DNA from: a virus
DNA length: 28,902 bases
IMG/VR virus record: IMGVR_UViG_3300045968_000493
Span: 1-28,902 of that record
Direction: 5' to 3' (one strand)
Positions 8,236 to 14,683 of the stretch are shown here, one piece after another. Under the pieces are notes generated by a model. That model saw nothing but the letters and a program-made list of their open reading frames with translations, was not told where the DNA came from and did no database searches. The translations under genes and the position numbers were made by a program. Positions within the stretch are counted from its first letter, which is position 1. Each line of letters begins with the position of its first letter.

Positions 8236-8398
8236 AGGGGACTCCCGAATGGTCAATGGATACCAGAAGCAGCAGAGAATGCAGCTATTAAAGAATGCTG
8301 AGGGGGAAGTTGTCAAGTTTGCGAGGCATTCTGCCGAAAGAGATTGTAGACTGTATAACAGTAGGACAGTACATGGTCTCTTACGACAAGGAGGTGTC
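8236..8398. promoter_or_regulatory. Divergent intergenic region with a candidate operator
   Basis: This region separates the leftward HNH-terminase unit from the rightward accessory operon and is more AT-rich than its flanks. At 8350-8362 lies ACTGT-ATA-ACAGT, a perfect 5-bp inverted repeat whose centre overlaps a possible -10 element (TATAAC, 8354-8359). No good -35 box is seen at 17 bp. The adjacent RHH protein could bind the repeat and autoregulate. Promoters for both directions should be here. Confidence 0.4.
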
Positions 8399-8581
8399 AT
8401 GCAGAAAGCGACCATTTACCTGGATGAGACCCTGTGGCGCACCTTTCGCAAGGTGTGCATTGATGAGGGCATCACGGCCAGTCAGCAGATGACGCGGTTG
8501 ATTGAACAGTATTTAACGCACCACCATCCCACGGCACCCGCTGCCGAACAGCAAAGGAGAACCCACGATGCGCGTACTTGA
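8399..8581 (+). CDS. Ribbon-helix-helix (CopG/Arc-like) DNA-binding protein
   Basis: This 60-residue protein starts at the ATG behind ACAAGGAGGTGTC. The frame is open upstream, but that start has no ribosome site. The N-terminus MQKATIYLDETLWRTF fits the RHH beta-strand and first helix, and CIDEGITASQQMTRLIEQYL fits the turn and second helix. The C-terminal 20 residues are polar and probably disordered. RHH proteins bind DNA as dimers through the beta-ribbon. As first gene of the accessory operon it probably regulates that operon, perhaps through the repeat at 8350-8362. It overlaps the next gene by 14 bp. Confidence 0.72.
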   Translation: MQKATIYLDETLWRTFRKVCIDEGITASQQMTRLIEQYLTHHHPTAPAAEQQRRTHDART

Positions 8582-9188
8582 TTGGCTCTTTGGCACCGGG
8601 CGCACGCCCTCAGCCGTACCCCACGTGACCGTAACGTTTGCACCACTCCCGCGTTCAGGCGGCCCACCCACCCAGTTTCCGTGTCAACTCTATGACCCTG
8701 GCGAGCAGGTCCCCGTCAATACGTGGTTTCAACGCCGATCGTGGAACAATACGGCCTGGGTGAAATATCAGAGCGAGTGGCCGGGCTCCTGGGTCCAGAC
8801 TCCGGAGAGTCCGGTCAAAGTGGCCGGCACCTCCTTTGAGAGCCGAGCGCGTGATTTCCTCCTCCTCGCCCCCACCGCCGATTTCCGCCTGGCACTCGAA
8901 GCGGAGCCCGACAACCCGGTCAGTCCCCTTGCCCGGAAAGTCGTGGCCTCGGGGACCCTCGACGGACAGCATGTAACGCGCCAGATTGGGTATCTCCCGG
9001 ATAGCCTGGCCACGCGCTATGCCGACGCGGAACTTGATGTGCGCCCGCATCGCGTCTTCGTGCCACCCACTGCGGATCTGAGCCTGGGAATCGAAATCGC
9101 GGTCTTGATCCGGAAGGCGCGTCCGAGGAAACGCGCCAAGGCCACCGCACCGCCCCACACAGAAGGGACACCGCTATGCCGTCCATGA
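8568..9188 (+). CDS. HIRAN-domain-like protein
   Basis: A 206-residue protein with AAAGGAG 8 bp before its ATG. Residues about 82-152 resemble a HIRAN domain: VKVAGTSFESRARDFLLL, then a strand and LALEAEPDNPVSPLA, a segment (RKVVASGTLDGQH) and RQIGYLPDSLATRYA. The 'E-P-x-N-P' and 'IGYLP' elements are characteristic. HIRAN domains (as in eukaryotic HLTF/Rad5) bind 3' ends of single-stranded DNA, and bacterial stand-alone versions are found near phage and mobile genes. The first 80 residues are of unknown kind, with no signal peptide, and the C-terminus is basic (RKARPRKRAKA). A DNA-end binding role is inferred. Confidence 0.65.
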   Translation: MRVLDWLFGTGRTPSAVPHVTVTFAPLPRSGGPPTQFPCQLYDPGEQVPVNTWFQRRSWNNTAWVKYQSEWPGSWVQTPESPVKVAGTSFESRARDFLLLAPTADFRLALEAEPDNPVSPLARKVVASGTLDGQHVTRQIGYLPDSLATRYADAELDVRPHRVFVPPTADLSLGIEIAVLIRKARPRKRAKATAPPHTEGTPLCRP

Positions 9189-9562
9189 TCCGTCTACTCA
9201 TCACCGTGCTGGTGGCTGTCGGCCTCACCGCCTGCACCACGGTGCCGGTGAAGACCAAGGTCGAGATGCGCAGCCGGTTGGTGTCGGAGTCGCACAAGCC
9301 GGCCAACTATCTCCGCCTGGCGCGCTATTGGGACGAGCACGCCAAAAAGTATTACCTCAATTTCACCAGTGCCTCGTATCTGATGTTCTGGGAGCACGAG
9401 CGTACGGCAGATATCGCCATCGGCAATGGGCCGTACTATGGCATGATTGAGCTCTATGGCCTCGATGAGCACACCACCAGGATACGGTGTTATGCCTGGG
9501 GCGCCTTGGAATACAAGATCACCGAGTGGCGCAAGCTCATCGAAAGCGCCCCCAACGACTAA
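9176..9562 (+). CDS. Small lipoprotein
   Basis: This 128-residue product begins MPSMIRLLITVLVAVGLTAC, a short basic start, hydrophobic core and lipobox LTAC with the lipidated Cys at residue 20. The mature part (about 108 residues) contains aromatic-rich strands such as YYLNFTSASYLMFW and RCYAWGALEYKI. It overlaps the HIRAN gene by 13 bp. A phage-encoded lipoprotein expressed with regulatory and unknown early genes suggests a lysogen-expressed surface function, for example superinfection exclusion like the Cor type, but no family is recognised. It implies a host with lipoprotein export. Confidence 0.75.
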   Translation: MPSMIRLLITVLVAVGLTACTTVPVKTKVEMRSRLVSESHKPANYLRLARYWDEHAKKYYLNFTSASYLMFWEHERTADIAIGNGPYYGMIELYGLDEHTTRIRCYAWGALEYKITEWRKLIESAPND

Positions 9563-9595
9563 TGTGGGGGCCGCGTGCCCCCAGAAGGACGCGAC

Positions 9596-10045
9596 ATGGA
9601 CGAGACCTTATACGACACCGATATTGCCGCCTGGTGCGATGCCCAGGTAGACGCCTTGCGCCTACAGCAGTGGGAGGCCCTGGACATCACCAGAGTCATT
9701 GAGGAGCTTGAGGCCGTGAAGGAGCGCTATGTCAGTGAACTGGAAAACCGCCTCCGCCAGCTCCTCGAACACCTGGTGAAACTGGCGTATGCCGAGCCGC
9801 ATATCCGCCGCGAGAACCAGCGGCTGTGGATCCAGACCTGTGCGGAACAACGGCGCCGCATCGCGAGAAGGCTGCACCGGACGCCCAGCCTCCGGCCCGT
9901 CTTTCCCACCCTGCTGACCGATGCCTATGACGATGCCCGCCTGGAGGTACTGCAACGGTTGGAGATGGCCGAAGACGAACAGTTGCCCGAGACGTGTCCC
10001 TGGACGCTCGACGAGGTATGCCGCGAGGGCTATTACCCCCTGTAG
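9596..10045 (+). CDS. DUF29 family protein
   Basis: The 149-residue protein starts at the ATG behind AGAAGGACGCGAC. An in-frame ATG 7 codons upstream is less well placed. The family pattern is clear: LYDTDIAAWCDAQVDALR, LDITRVIEELEAVKERYVSE, LENRLRQLLEHLVKLAY, a conserved EQRRRIARRLHRTPSLRP and a closing PETCPWTLDEV. DUF29 proteins are all-helical, of unknown function, widespread in bacterial genomes and mobile elements, often in several copies. Their presence in a phage operon is notable. I infer a soluble cytoplasmic protein. Confidence 0.85.
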   Translation: MDETLYDTDIAAWCDAQVDALRLQQWEALDITRVIEELEAVKERYVSELENRLRQLLEHLVKLAYAEPHIRRENQRLWIQTCAEQRRRIARRLHRTPSLRPVFPTLLTDAYDDARLEVLQRLEMAEDEQLPETCPWTLDEVCREGYYPL

Positions 10046-10055
10046 GAGACGCCCC

Positions 10056-10307
10056 ATGCTCGACGTGATCCGCACCACACACAGCCGCAACCCCTGGCGC
10101 CTGGCCTGGCAGGGGCAGCCCCTCGAGGATGTCGGCTTTGCCCGCCGGCGCGACGCGCGCGCCTGTCAGCGGCAGCTCCTGGCCCTGGCCGACTGGACGG
10201 TGCACCCCGATACCTGGGAGCGCGCCACGCGGTGCGCCGTGGTGGCGGTGCTCGAGGCCGTCCCCAGTGTGCAGGAACTGGAACGGCTGCGGCAGGAACG
10301 CCGCTAG
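10056..10307 (+). CDS. Hypothetical protein (83 aa)
   Basis: ATG at 10056 follows GTAGGAGACGCCCC, 10 bp after the DUF29 stop. The product is 83 residues, basic and Ala/Arg/Leu-rich (GFARRRDARACQRQLLALAD and ATRCAVVAVLEAVPSV), mostly helical by composition. It probably is co-transcribed with DUF29. No family is recognised. Confidence 0.65.
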   Translation: MLDVIRTTHSRNPWRLAWQGQPLEDVGFARRRDARACQRQLLALADWTVHPDTWERATRCAVVAVLEAVPSVQELERLRQERR

Positions 10308-10422
10308 CCCTCCCCCCGCAGCACCCGCACCAGGGCCGCGCCCGTGTGGGCGGCTTTGGCATGGTTTCAGGAGTAATAGACGAAACGCGGGCGCGGGAGG
10401 CGTCCGCCAGAAGGAGCACACA

Positions 10423-10971
10423 ATGATGTCCTCTCCCTGGGATGATGAAAACGACGAAGACGAGACGGAAGAAATCGGCAGAGAGGAGATACTCGAACTC
10501 TTTGTCACGCATGAACGCATGCAAATCCAGATCTCTCTCACGATTCCTGATGGAATCTTTCTCCGCTATGTATTAGGGAAAGCGTTGCTTTCGCCCTTCT
10601 TGAATGACATCAATCGCACGTTTGTGAGGGGGATTCGGCGTCAACTGCGGCACAATTTGAAGATGCTTGATCCCCGTTTCCTCACCATTCGTCTTGTGAA
10701 GACACGCCAACAATTTCTCCGCTCTCCCCCGAGGGATCTCTTCGATTTGCTTCAAGAACATGAGGTCAAACCGTCGATCATCACTCTCTCAATATTCGAT
10801 ACCATTTTGTTGATTGATGCGTTGGCATTGGCCGAACAACATACAACCATCGGGGATATTGCCCGCCAGTATGCCCAGCAGATGCGTCAGCACCTCCAAA
10901 CCGAGATCGAAGAGATTGATCCCCGTTTTCTTGTGCTGTGCGAGGTAGCAGAAGAGGACGAAGGAGAATAA
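10423..10971 (+). CDS. Hypothetical acidic/helical protein (182 aa)
   Basis: ATG at 10423 lies behind AAGGAGCACACA; a second ATG follows directly. The first 25 residues are strongly acidic (DDENDEDETEE). Two similar blocks then occur: residues about 34-95 and 118-178 both contain a hydrophobic start, a long helix and an LDPRFL or IDPRFLVL phrase, suggesting an internal duplication (KMLDPRFLTIRLV against EEIDPRFLVLCEV). Codon use and base content are more AT-rich than the preceding genes, which suggests a separate origin. It is the last gene before the integrase. The function is unknown. Confidence 0.65.
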   Translation: MMSSPWDDENDEDETEEIGREEILELFVTHERMQIQISLTIPDGIFLRYVLGKALLSPFLNDINRTFVRGIRRQLRHNLKMLDPRFLTIRLVKTRQQFLRSPPRDLFDLLQEHEVKPSIITLSIFDTILLIDALALAEQHTTIGDIARQYAQQMRQHLQTEIEEIDPRFLVLCEVAEEDEGE

Positions 10972-10978
10972 ACGCACG

Positions 10979-11012
10979 AGGCATCACCCGGGTTGCAGCC
11001 CGGGTGACGCCT
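10979..11012. terminator. Strong hairpin after the accessory operon
   Basis: AGGC-A-TCACCCGGG-TTGCAG-CCCGGGTGA-C-GCCT forms a 13-bp stem with one A-C mismatch and a 6-nt loop, 7 bp after the stop of the 182-residue gene. There is no U-run on either side, so it may be a Rho-assisted terminator, an RNA-stabilising structure or a protein site near the integrase promoter. Confidence 0.5.
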
Positions 11013-11063
11013 GAAACAACGACCACCATAGGGCACCACATGGTGTAGAAGGAAGTATACCCG

Positions 11064-12758
11064 ATGCCACACGCAACGCCCCTCATGCACCCTGTTCCCG
11101 GTATGCCTGCCGCCATCTATCTCCGCGTCTCGACCCCCAAGCAGAAAGAGCAAGGCTATTCGCTCGATACCCAACTGCCCGCCTGTCTGGCCTACGCCAA
11201 GGCGTACCAATTTCCGGTCAAAGACGAGCACATTTTTATCGACGACGAGACGGGAAAGAGTCTCGACCGCCGCGGCATGCAAGACCTGCGCGACCTGGTG
11301 CACCAGCAGGCGATCAAGCTCGTCATTGTCTATAAAATCGATCGCTTCATGCGCGATTTTGCCTATCAGCTCATGATGATGAAAGAATTTGCGCAGTTTG
11401 GCGTGCAGGTCCTCGACACGGTGAATCCACCCCAGGAGCCGAACCCGCAGAATACCCTCCTCATGCACCTGCTGGGCGCCGTGGCGCAGTTTGAGCGAGA
11501 GGAAATCCTGGAGCGCACCGCACGCGGCAGGCGCGGCAGAGCCGAAGCGGGTATCCCCTGGGGACGCCCCCCCCTGGGCTACCACTTTGTCTCGACGGGC
11601 AAAAAAACCGGCTACTACGACATCGACCTGGAGGAAGCCGCCCTGGTGCTCCAAATCTACCAGTGGTGCACCCAGGAGCACCTGATCCTCCACCAGATAT
11701 GTGCCCGGTTGAACCGCGAACAGGTGCCCACGCCCCAGCAGCGGCGTGGCATCAAGAATCACCGTACCGCCTCTCCCCTGTGGCGGCCCTCCGCCGTGTA
11801 CCATATTCTCACGAACGCGGACTACCTTGGCACGCAGCACTACGGCAAAACGTTGAGCGTCCCCAACCCCACGCGCCCGAAAAAAACGCTCCACCGCCCG
11901 ACCGAGCCGGAGACCTGGACGGCTATTACCATCCCCCCACTCGTGCCCCGCGACCTGTTCGACGCGGCCGCGCAGCAACTCGCGGCGAACGCGCTTCAGA
12001 GTGTCCGCCAGCGCAAGCATGACTATCTCTTGAGCGGGCAGCGGCTGCGCTGTGACCGTTGTCGCCTGGTCATGCGTGGCCTGGTGTCGCATGGCCGCCG
12101 GACCTATCGCTGCCAGAAAAGTCCCGACGGGCTGCACACGCGCACCTGTCGCATGCTGCATGCCGACGCCATCGAGCCGCACATTTGGGCGGGGATCTGT
12201 GACCTGGCGCGCCACCCGGAGAAACTGCAGGAGGTCCTCACCAGCTACCGCACCACGGTGGGACCGGTACAGATCGCTCAGGACCGCGCCACGCTGGAAG
12301 TCGACCTGGCCAAAACGCAGCGCGCCCTGGCGCGGTTGGTGGACCTCTATATCAACCCGGAGGATGACGAGGAGCCCATGCCCAAGGCGCTCTATCGAAC
12401 CAAGAAAAAAGCGCTCGACCAGGAAGCCGCACTGTACCAGACGCAACTGCTCGCGCTGCGCGCCCAGGAAGAGGCCATGGCGGGGGCAGCGACGGACCAC
12501 GCGACGTTGCGTCAGGTGCTCGCCACGGTCAACGAACTGCTGGATGAGGCCACGACGCTGCCCCAGCAGCAACGGATTCTGGACATGATGGGGGCGACGG
12601 TGTACTACACGCCGGAGGGCGCCTACCGACTGGAACTAGCGCCCAATAAACGGCAGCCGCTGGTGGTGTCCGAGAGTGTTTTTCCTTCCAACATATCTCG
12701 ATATGTTGGAACCAGAGACACCGCGCCACTCCTCCTCGCCTGGACGCTGGGAGCTTAA
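11064..12758 (+). CDS. int: Large serine recombinase (phage integrase)
   Basis: This 564-residue protein catalyses site-specific integration between attP and attB. The N-terminal resolvase domain (about 15-160) has AAIYLRVST with the catalytic Ser23, VYKIDRFMRDF with helix-E type basic residues, and GAVAQFEREEILERTARGRR. The recombinase domain follows (GRPPLGYHF around 170, then a REQVPTPQQRRG linker and AVYHILTNADYLGTQHYGK). The zinc ribbon uses Cys330, Cys333, Cys350 and Cys362. A charged coiled-coil runs about 410-475. AAGGAAG precedes the ATG by 9 bp. It converges on the XRE repressor gene with a 4-bp stop overlap. Excision would need a directionality factor, not identified here. Confidence 0.93.
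   Translation: MPHATPLMHPVPGMPAAIYLRVSTPKQKEQGYSLDTQLPACLAYAKAYQFPVKDEHIFIDDETGKSLDRRGMQDLRDLVHQQAIKLVIVYKIDRFMRDFAYQLMMMKEFAQFGVQVLDTVNPPQEPNPQNTLLMHLLGAVAQFEREEILERTARGRRGRAEAGIPWGRPPLGYHFVSTGKKTGYYDIDLEEAALVLQIYQWCTQEHLILHQICARLNREQVPTPQQRRGIKNHRTASPLWRPSAVYHILTNADYLGTQHYGKTLSVPNPTRPKKTLHRPTEPETWTAITIPPLVPRDLFDAAAQQLAANALQSVRQRKHDYLLSGQRLRCDRCRLVMRGLVSHGRRTYRCQKSPDGLHTRTCRMLHADAIEPHIWAGICDLARHPEKLQEVLTSYRTTVGPVQIAQDRATLEVDLAKTQRALARLVDLYINPEDDEEPMPKALYRTKKKALDQEAALYQTQLLALRAQEEAMAGAATDHATLRQVLATVNELLDEATTLPQQQRILDMMGATVYYTPEGAYRLELAPNKRQPLVVSESVFPSNISRYVGTRDTAPLLLAWTLGA
12686..12711. other. Perfect inverted repeat, candidate attP core
   Basis: TTCCAACATAT-CTCG-ATATGTTGGAA is a perfect 11-bp inverted repeat inside codons of the integrase C-terminus, 47 bp before the stop. 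Weaker symmetry (GTGT outside on the left, ACAC outside on the right) extends it to about 46 bp. Large serine integrases use attP sites of about 50 bp with imperfect dyad symmetry next to int, so this is a plausible attP. Alternatives are a regulator site or a 3' RNA hairpin for the two convergent genes. Confidence 0.4.
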
Positions 12759-13180
12759 TCGCTGCGCGCCGGCCCAGAGTCAGCGAGATCCAGGGACCCA
12801 GGCCACCCGGCCCGCCAGTGCTCTTCACGTTGGGAGGTGTCCATCACGAAGTCAAGCACATAGCGCCGCAGATGGGGTGGGAGCCGCGCCCCGACTGTCA
12901 GCCACGTCTGGAGCGTTGGGTCGGGAGCAGTCAACGCCAGGATCGCATCGACCGACACGGCAAAACGCTCGGCGATGCGCTGCAGATCCACCCCACGAAT
13001 CCAATACTGCCCCAATTCCAATTTCGACAGTCGCGACTGGGACAGACCACAGCGCGCCGCGAATTCCTGTTGTTGTAAGCCCTGCTGGAGTCGAAAGGCC
13101 CGAATCGCCTGCCCTAAACGCTGATTCTCCACATCGTTGATTACAGACGCCACACTGTTCCAACCATCCAGAAAACCCAC
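12755..13180 (-). CDS. XRE-family repressor candidate (CI-like)
   Basis: This 141-residue protein has a helix-turn-helix domain at about residues 20-78: RLGQAIRAFRLQQGLQQQEF, ARCGLSQSRLSKLELGQYW and LQRIAERFAVSVDAILAL. The C-terminal 55 residues (PPHLRRYVLDFVMDTSQRE) have no peptidase motif, so self-cleavage of the LexA/CI type is not apparent. The start is a GTG at 13180 with a weak ribosome site; other GTGs occur 10 and 17 codons in. It is read away from the Cro-like gene and next to the integrase, the standard place of a lysogeny repressor. Its TAA overlaps the integrase stop. Confidence 0.8.
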   Translation of the reverse strand: MGFLDGWNSVASVINDVENQRLGQAIRAFRLQQGLQQQEFAARCGLSQSRLSKLELGQYWIRGVDLQRIAERFAVSVDAILALTAPDPTLQTWLTVGARLPPHLRRYVLDFVMDTSQREEHWRAGWPGSLDLADSGPARSD

Positions 13181-13371
13181 GAAGCTCTATAGAAAAATAC
13201 TAGAAAATCAATACGAATCTATTTGAAATTTTAGCCGTAACTCCAAGAAATATCTTGAGAAAAAGCCATAAATTTCTTCTAAAAATTTCTCTTGTTCCTC
13301 CTAAAATGCCCTGCTATATTCCAAAATCTCATACCGCTTCTGCCACGAATTACTACGGATAGGAGCATGCC
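13181..13371. promoter_or_regulatory. Immunity-switch operator/promoter region
   Basis: This is an AT-rich divergent region between the two XRE genes. Repeated elements are: TAGAAAA at 13190 and 13201 (11 bp apart), AAATTTCT at 13270 and 13283 (13 bp), CTTCTAAAA at 13276 and CTCCTAAAA at 13298 (22 bp), and GAAATTTTAG (13225-13234) facing CTAAAAATTTC (13279-13289). These are likely operator half-sites for the two HTH proteins. A clear leftward promoter was not identified. Confidence 0.6.
13292..13320 (+). promoter_or_regulatory. Rightward early promoter (PR-like)
   Basis: TTGTTC (13292-13297) and TATATT (13315-13320) are separated by exactly 17 bp, with TGC just before the -10 (extended -10 form). 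Transcription would begin near 13327, about 45 nt before the Cro-like ATG. A candidate operator half-site (CTCCTAAAA, 13298-13306) lies in the spacer, so repressor binding would block polymerase. Confidence 0.65.
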
Positions 13372-13587
13372 ATGACGTTCAAGGAAACCCGTCTCCGCCG
13401 CGGCCTCTCACAGGCGCAGATCGCGACCGTACTCAAAGTGACTGTGGAAACTGTCTCGAATTGGGAATGTGGCCGCTCAACCCCGACGATTACCCTCTGG
13501 CAGAAACTCGCGGATCTCTTGCAGATCTCCCTCGATGATCTCTACGAAATGTTTCGGCCCGCGGAGACCACCGTCTCAATTGTCTAA
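13372..13587 (+). CDS. Cro-like XRE helix-turn-helix protein
   Basis: The 71-residue protein starts behind GGATAGGAG. It is essentially one HTH domain: MTFKETRLRRGLSQAQIATV, then LKVTVETVSNWECGRSTPTI and LWQKLADLLQISLDDLYEMF. It lacks an effector domain, as expected for a Cro-type regulator. It is the first gene of the rightward early operon and faces the repressor gene across the operator region. It probably represses the leftward repressor gene and favours lytic growth. Confidence 0.82.
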   Translation: MTFKETRLRRGLSQAQIATVLKVTVETVSNWECGRSTPTITLWQKLADLLQISLDDLYEMFRPAETTVSIV

Positions 13588-13644
13588 CGCCCACGCGCTG
13601 GGTTCCCCTGTCCCTGCCGATTGTCCTTAGGTACGGAGGATTGT

Positions 13645-13854
13645 ATGGCTGTTCTTCGCCTGCACGATCGCTCAACACCGCCTGGTGAGCAGACGACACC
13701 CTCAGAAACGCTGCCGATCACCGTATGCATTGACCCCGAGCGGACCATGACGCCACAACAACAAGCGTGCTGGGAGTGGTTCGTGCAGGAGGTGCACCGA
13801 CGTTTGGCCCGTGACCAGCAGCAGGTCGCCCCATCCGAGGACCCCACTCCATGA
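13645..13854 (+). CDS. Hypothetical early protein (69 aa)
   Basis: ATG at 13645 lies behind TACGGAGGATTGT. The product is 69 residues: a polar N-terminal half followed by one likely amphipathic helix (PQQQACWEWFVQEVHRRLAR). Its TGA overlaps the next ATG (ATGA at 13851-13854). No family is recognised. Its place directly after the Cro-like gene suggests a small regulatory or host-takeover protein. Confidence 0.6.
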   Translation: MAVLRLHDRSTPPGEQTTPSETLPITVCIDPERTMTPQQQACWEWFVQEVHRRLARDQQQVAPSEDPTP

Positions 13855-14282
13855 CACCCCACTGCCCCCGCTGTGGGACGCGCATGACCCAGCGCCACAA
13901 CCGCGCCAGCGGCCGGCCCTTCTGGGGCTGTCCGGCCTACCCTCGCTGTCGCGGCACGGTGCCCGTCGACGATTCCGACCCGCCCCTGGATCACCGTCCA
14001 GGGCCGGCCGGCACCGAGCTGGCGACCTTGCAGCAGCAGCTCCGTCAGGTCACCCGCGAGCGCGACACGCTGCAGGTGGGGTACGAGCAACTCCTCGCCG
14101 AAGTGCGGCACCTGCGCCGGCAGAAGCGTCCTCTGCCCGACACGGCCTTCCTGGTGCGGGAACTGACGCGCCTGCTCACTGTTTGTCATCCCGACCGCTG
14201 GGGAGGGGACAGCCCGGTGGCGACGGCGCTGACGCAAGCACTGCTCACCGTGCGGGAGCGCCTGCAGCAGAGGAGTCCCTGA
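13851..14282 (+). CDS. Topoisomerase-type zinc finger protein with HPD (J-domain-like) C-terminus
   Basis: This 143-residue protein has an N-terminal zinc finger of the topoisomerase IA C-terminal type: CPRCGTRM (Cys5, Cys8), then GRPFWGCPAYPRCRG (Cys27, Cys33). Residues about 55-92 form a probable coiled coil (LATLQQQLRQVTRERDTLQV). Residues about 98-140 resemble helices II-III of a J domain with the HPD motif at 113-115 (LLTVCHPDRWGGD). HPD is the motif that stimulates DnaK ATPase. The combination suggests a nucleic-acid-binding factor that recruits host DnaK, perhaps to the replication complex. The zinc finger is clear; the J-domain reading is an inference. Confidence 0.7.
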   Translation: MTPHCPRCGTRMTQRHNRASGRPFWGCPAYPRCRGTVPVDDSDPPLDHRPGPAGTELATLQQQLRQVTRERDTLQVGYEQLLAEVRHLRRQKRPLPDTAFLVRELTRLLTVCHPDRWGGDSPVATALTQALLTVRERLQQRSP

Positions 14283-14683
14283 TGCGCGAGATCCTCCTCC
14301 TCGCCCAGCCGGTGCATCCGAGCGCCCGACTGCTCCATACCCTGCGCTGGATCGCCCAGCGTGACGGACTCCCCGTCGAGGTGTGGGACGAGGAGGCGGC
14401 CTTCGAGGCCGCGTATACCGCGCCTGAGACGCTTGGTGGCGTGCTGCTCCATATTCCGCATGGGCTGTTCCCCGAGGGCAGTCAGCTTCGTGAACACCTC
14501 CGTCTCGCCGGGGTGCGCTGGAACTATCTGCCGCCTGGCCCCCCCGGGGGACTCATGGCCGCCGGCGCGCTCTCCGCCTGGTTGGCCAGTGGCACGCCCG
14601 AGCCGTGGCAGCCCCATGTCCGCGATCCCCGGTGGTGTCGCATTCCCACTATGCCAGCCAGCGAGGTCCCCAAATGGCATTAA
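14282..14683 (+). CDS. Hypothetical early protein (133 aa)
   Basis: ATG at 14282 shares its A with the stop of the previous gene (TGATG), so the two are coupled. The frame is open upstream but overlaps the previous gene fully, which argues for this start. The product is 133 residues, starting MREILLLAQPVHPSARLLHT. The alternating pattern (VEVWDEEAAFEAAYTA, GGVLLHIPHGLFPEGSQLRE, GLMAAGALSAWLAS) looks like an alpha/beta fold. It precedes the DUF3631 ATPase, overlapping it by 10 bp. The function is unknown. Confidence 0.65.
   Translation: MREILLLAQPVHPSARLLHTLRWIAQRDGLPVEVWDEEAAFEAAYTAPETLGGVLLHIPHGLFPEGSQLREHLRLAGVRWNYLPPGPPGGLMAAGALSAWLASGTPEPWQPHVRDPRWCRIPTMPASEVPKWH

Noticed and set aside
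10364-10426. 21-codon ORF before the 182-residue gene
   Set aside because: Its ATG has no ribosome site, the product has no feature, and only the stop overlap (AATGATG) speaks for it. Not enough to call.
10887-12572. Long open frame of 561 codons antisense to the integrase
   Set aside because: It is the reverse frame of a clear serine recombinase. In GC-rich genes the antisense frame is often open. The translation has no family pattern and no ribosome site.
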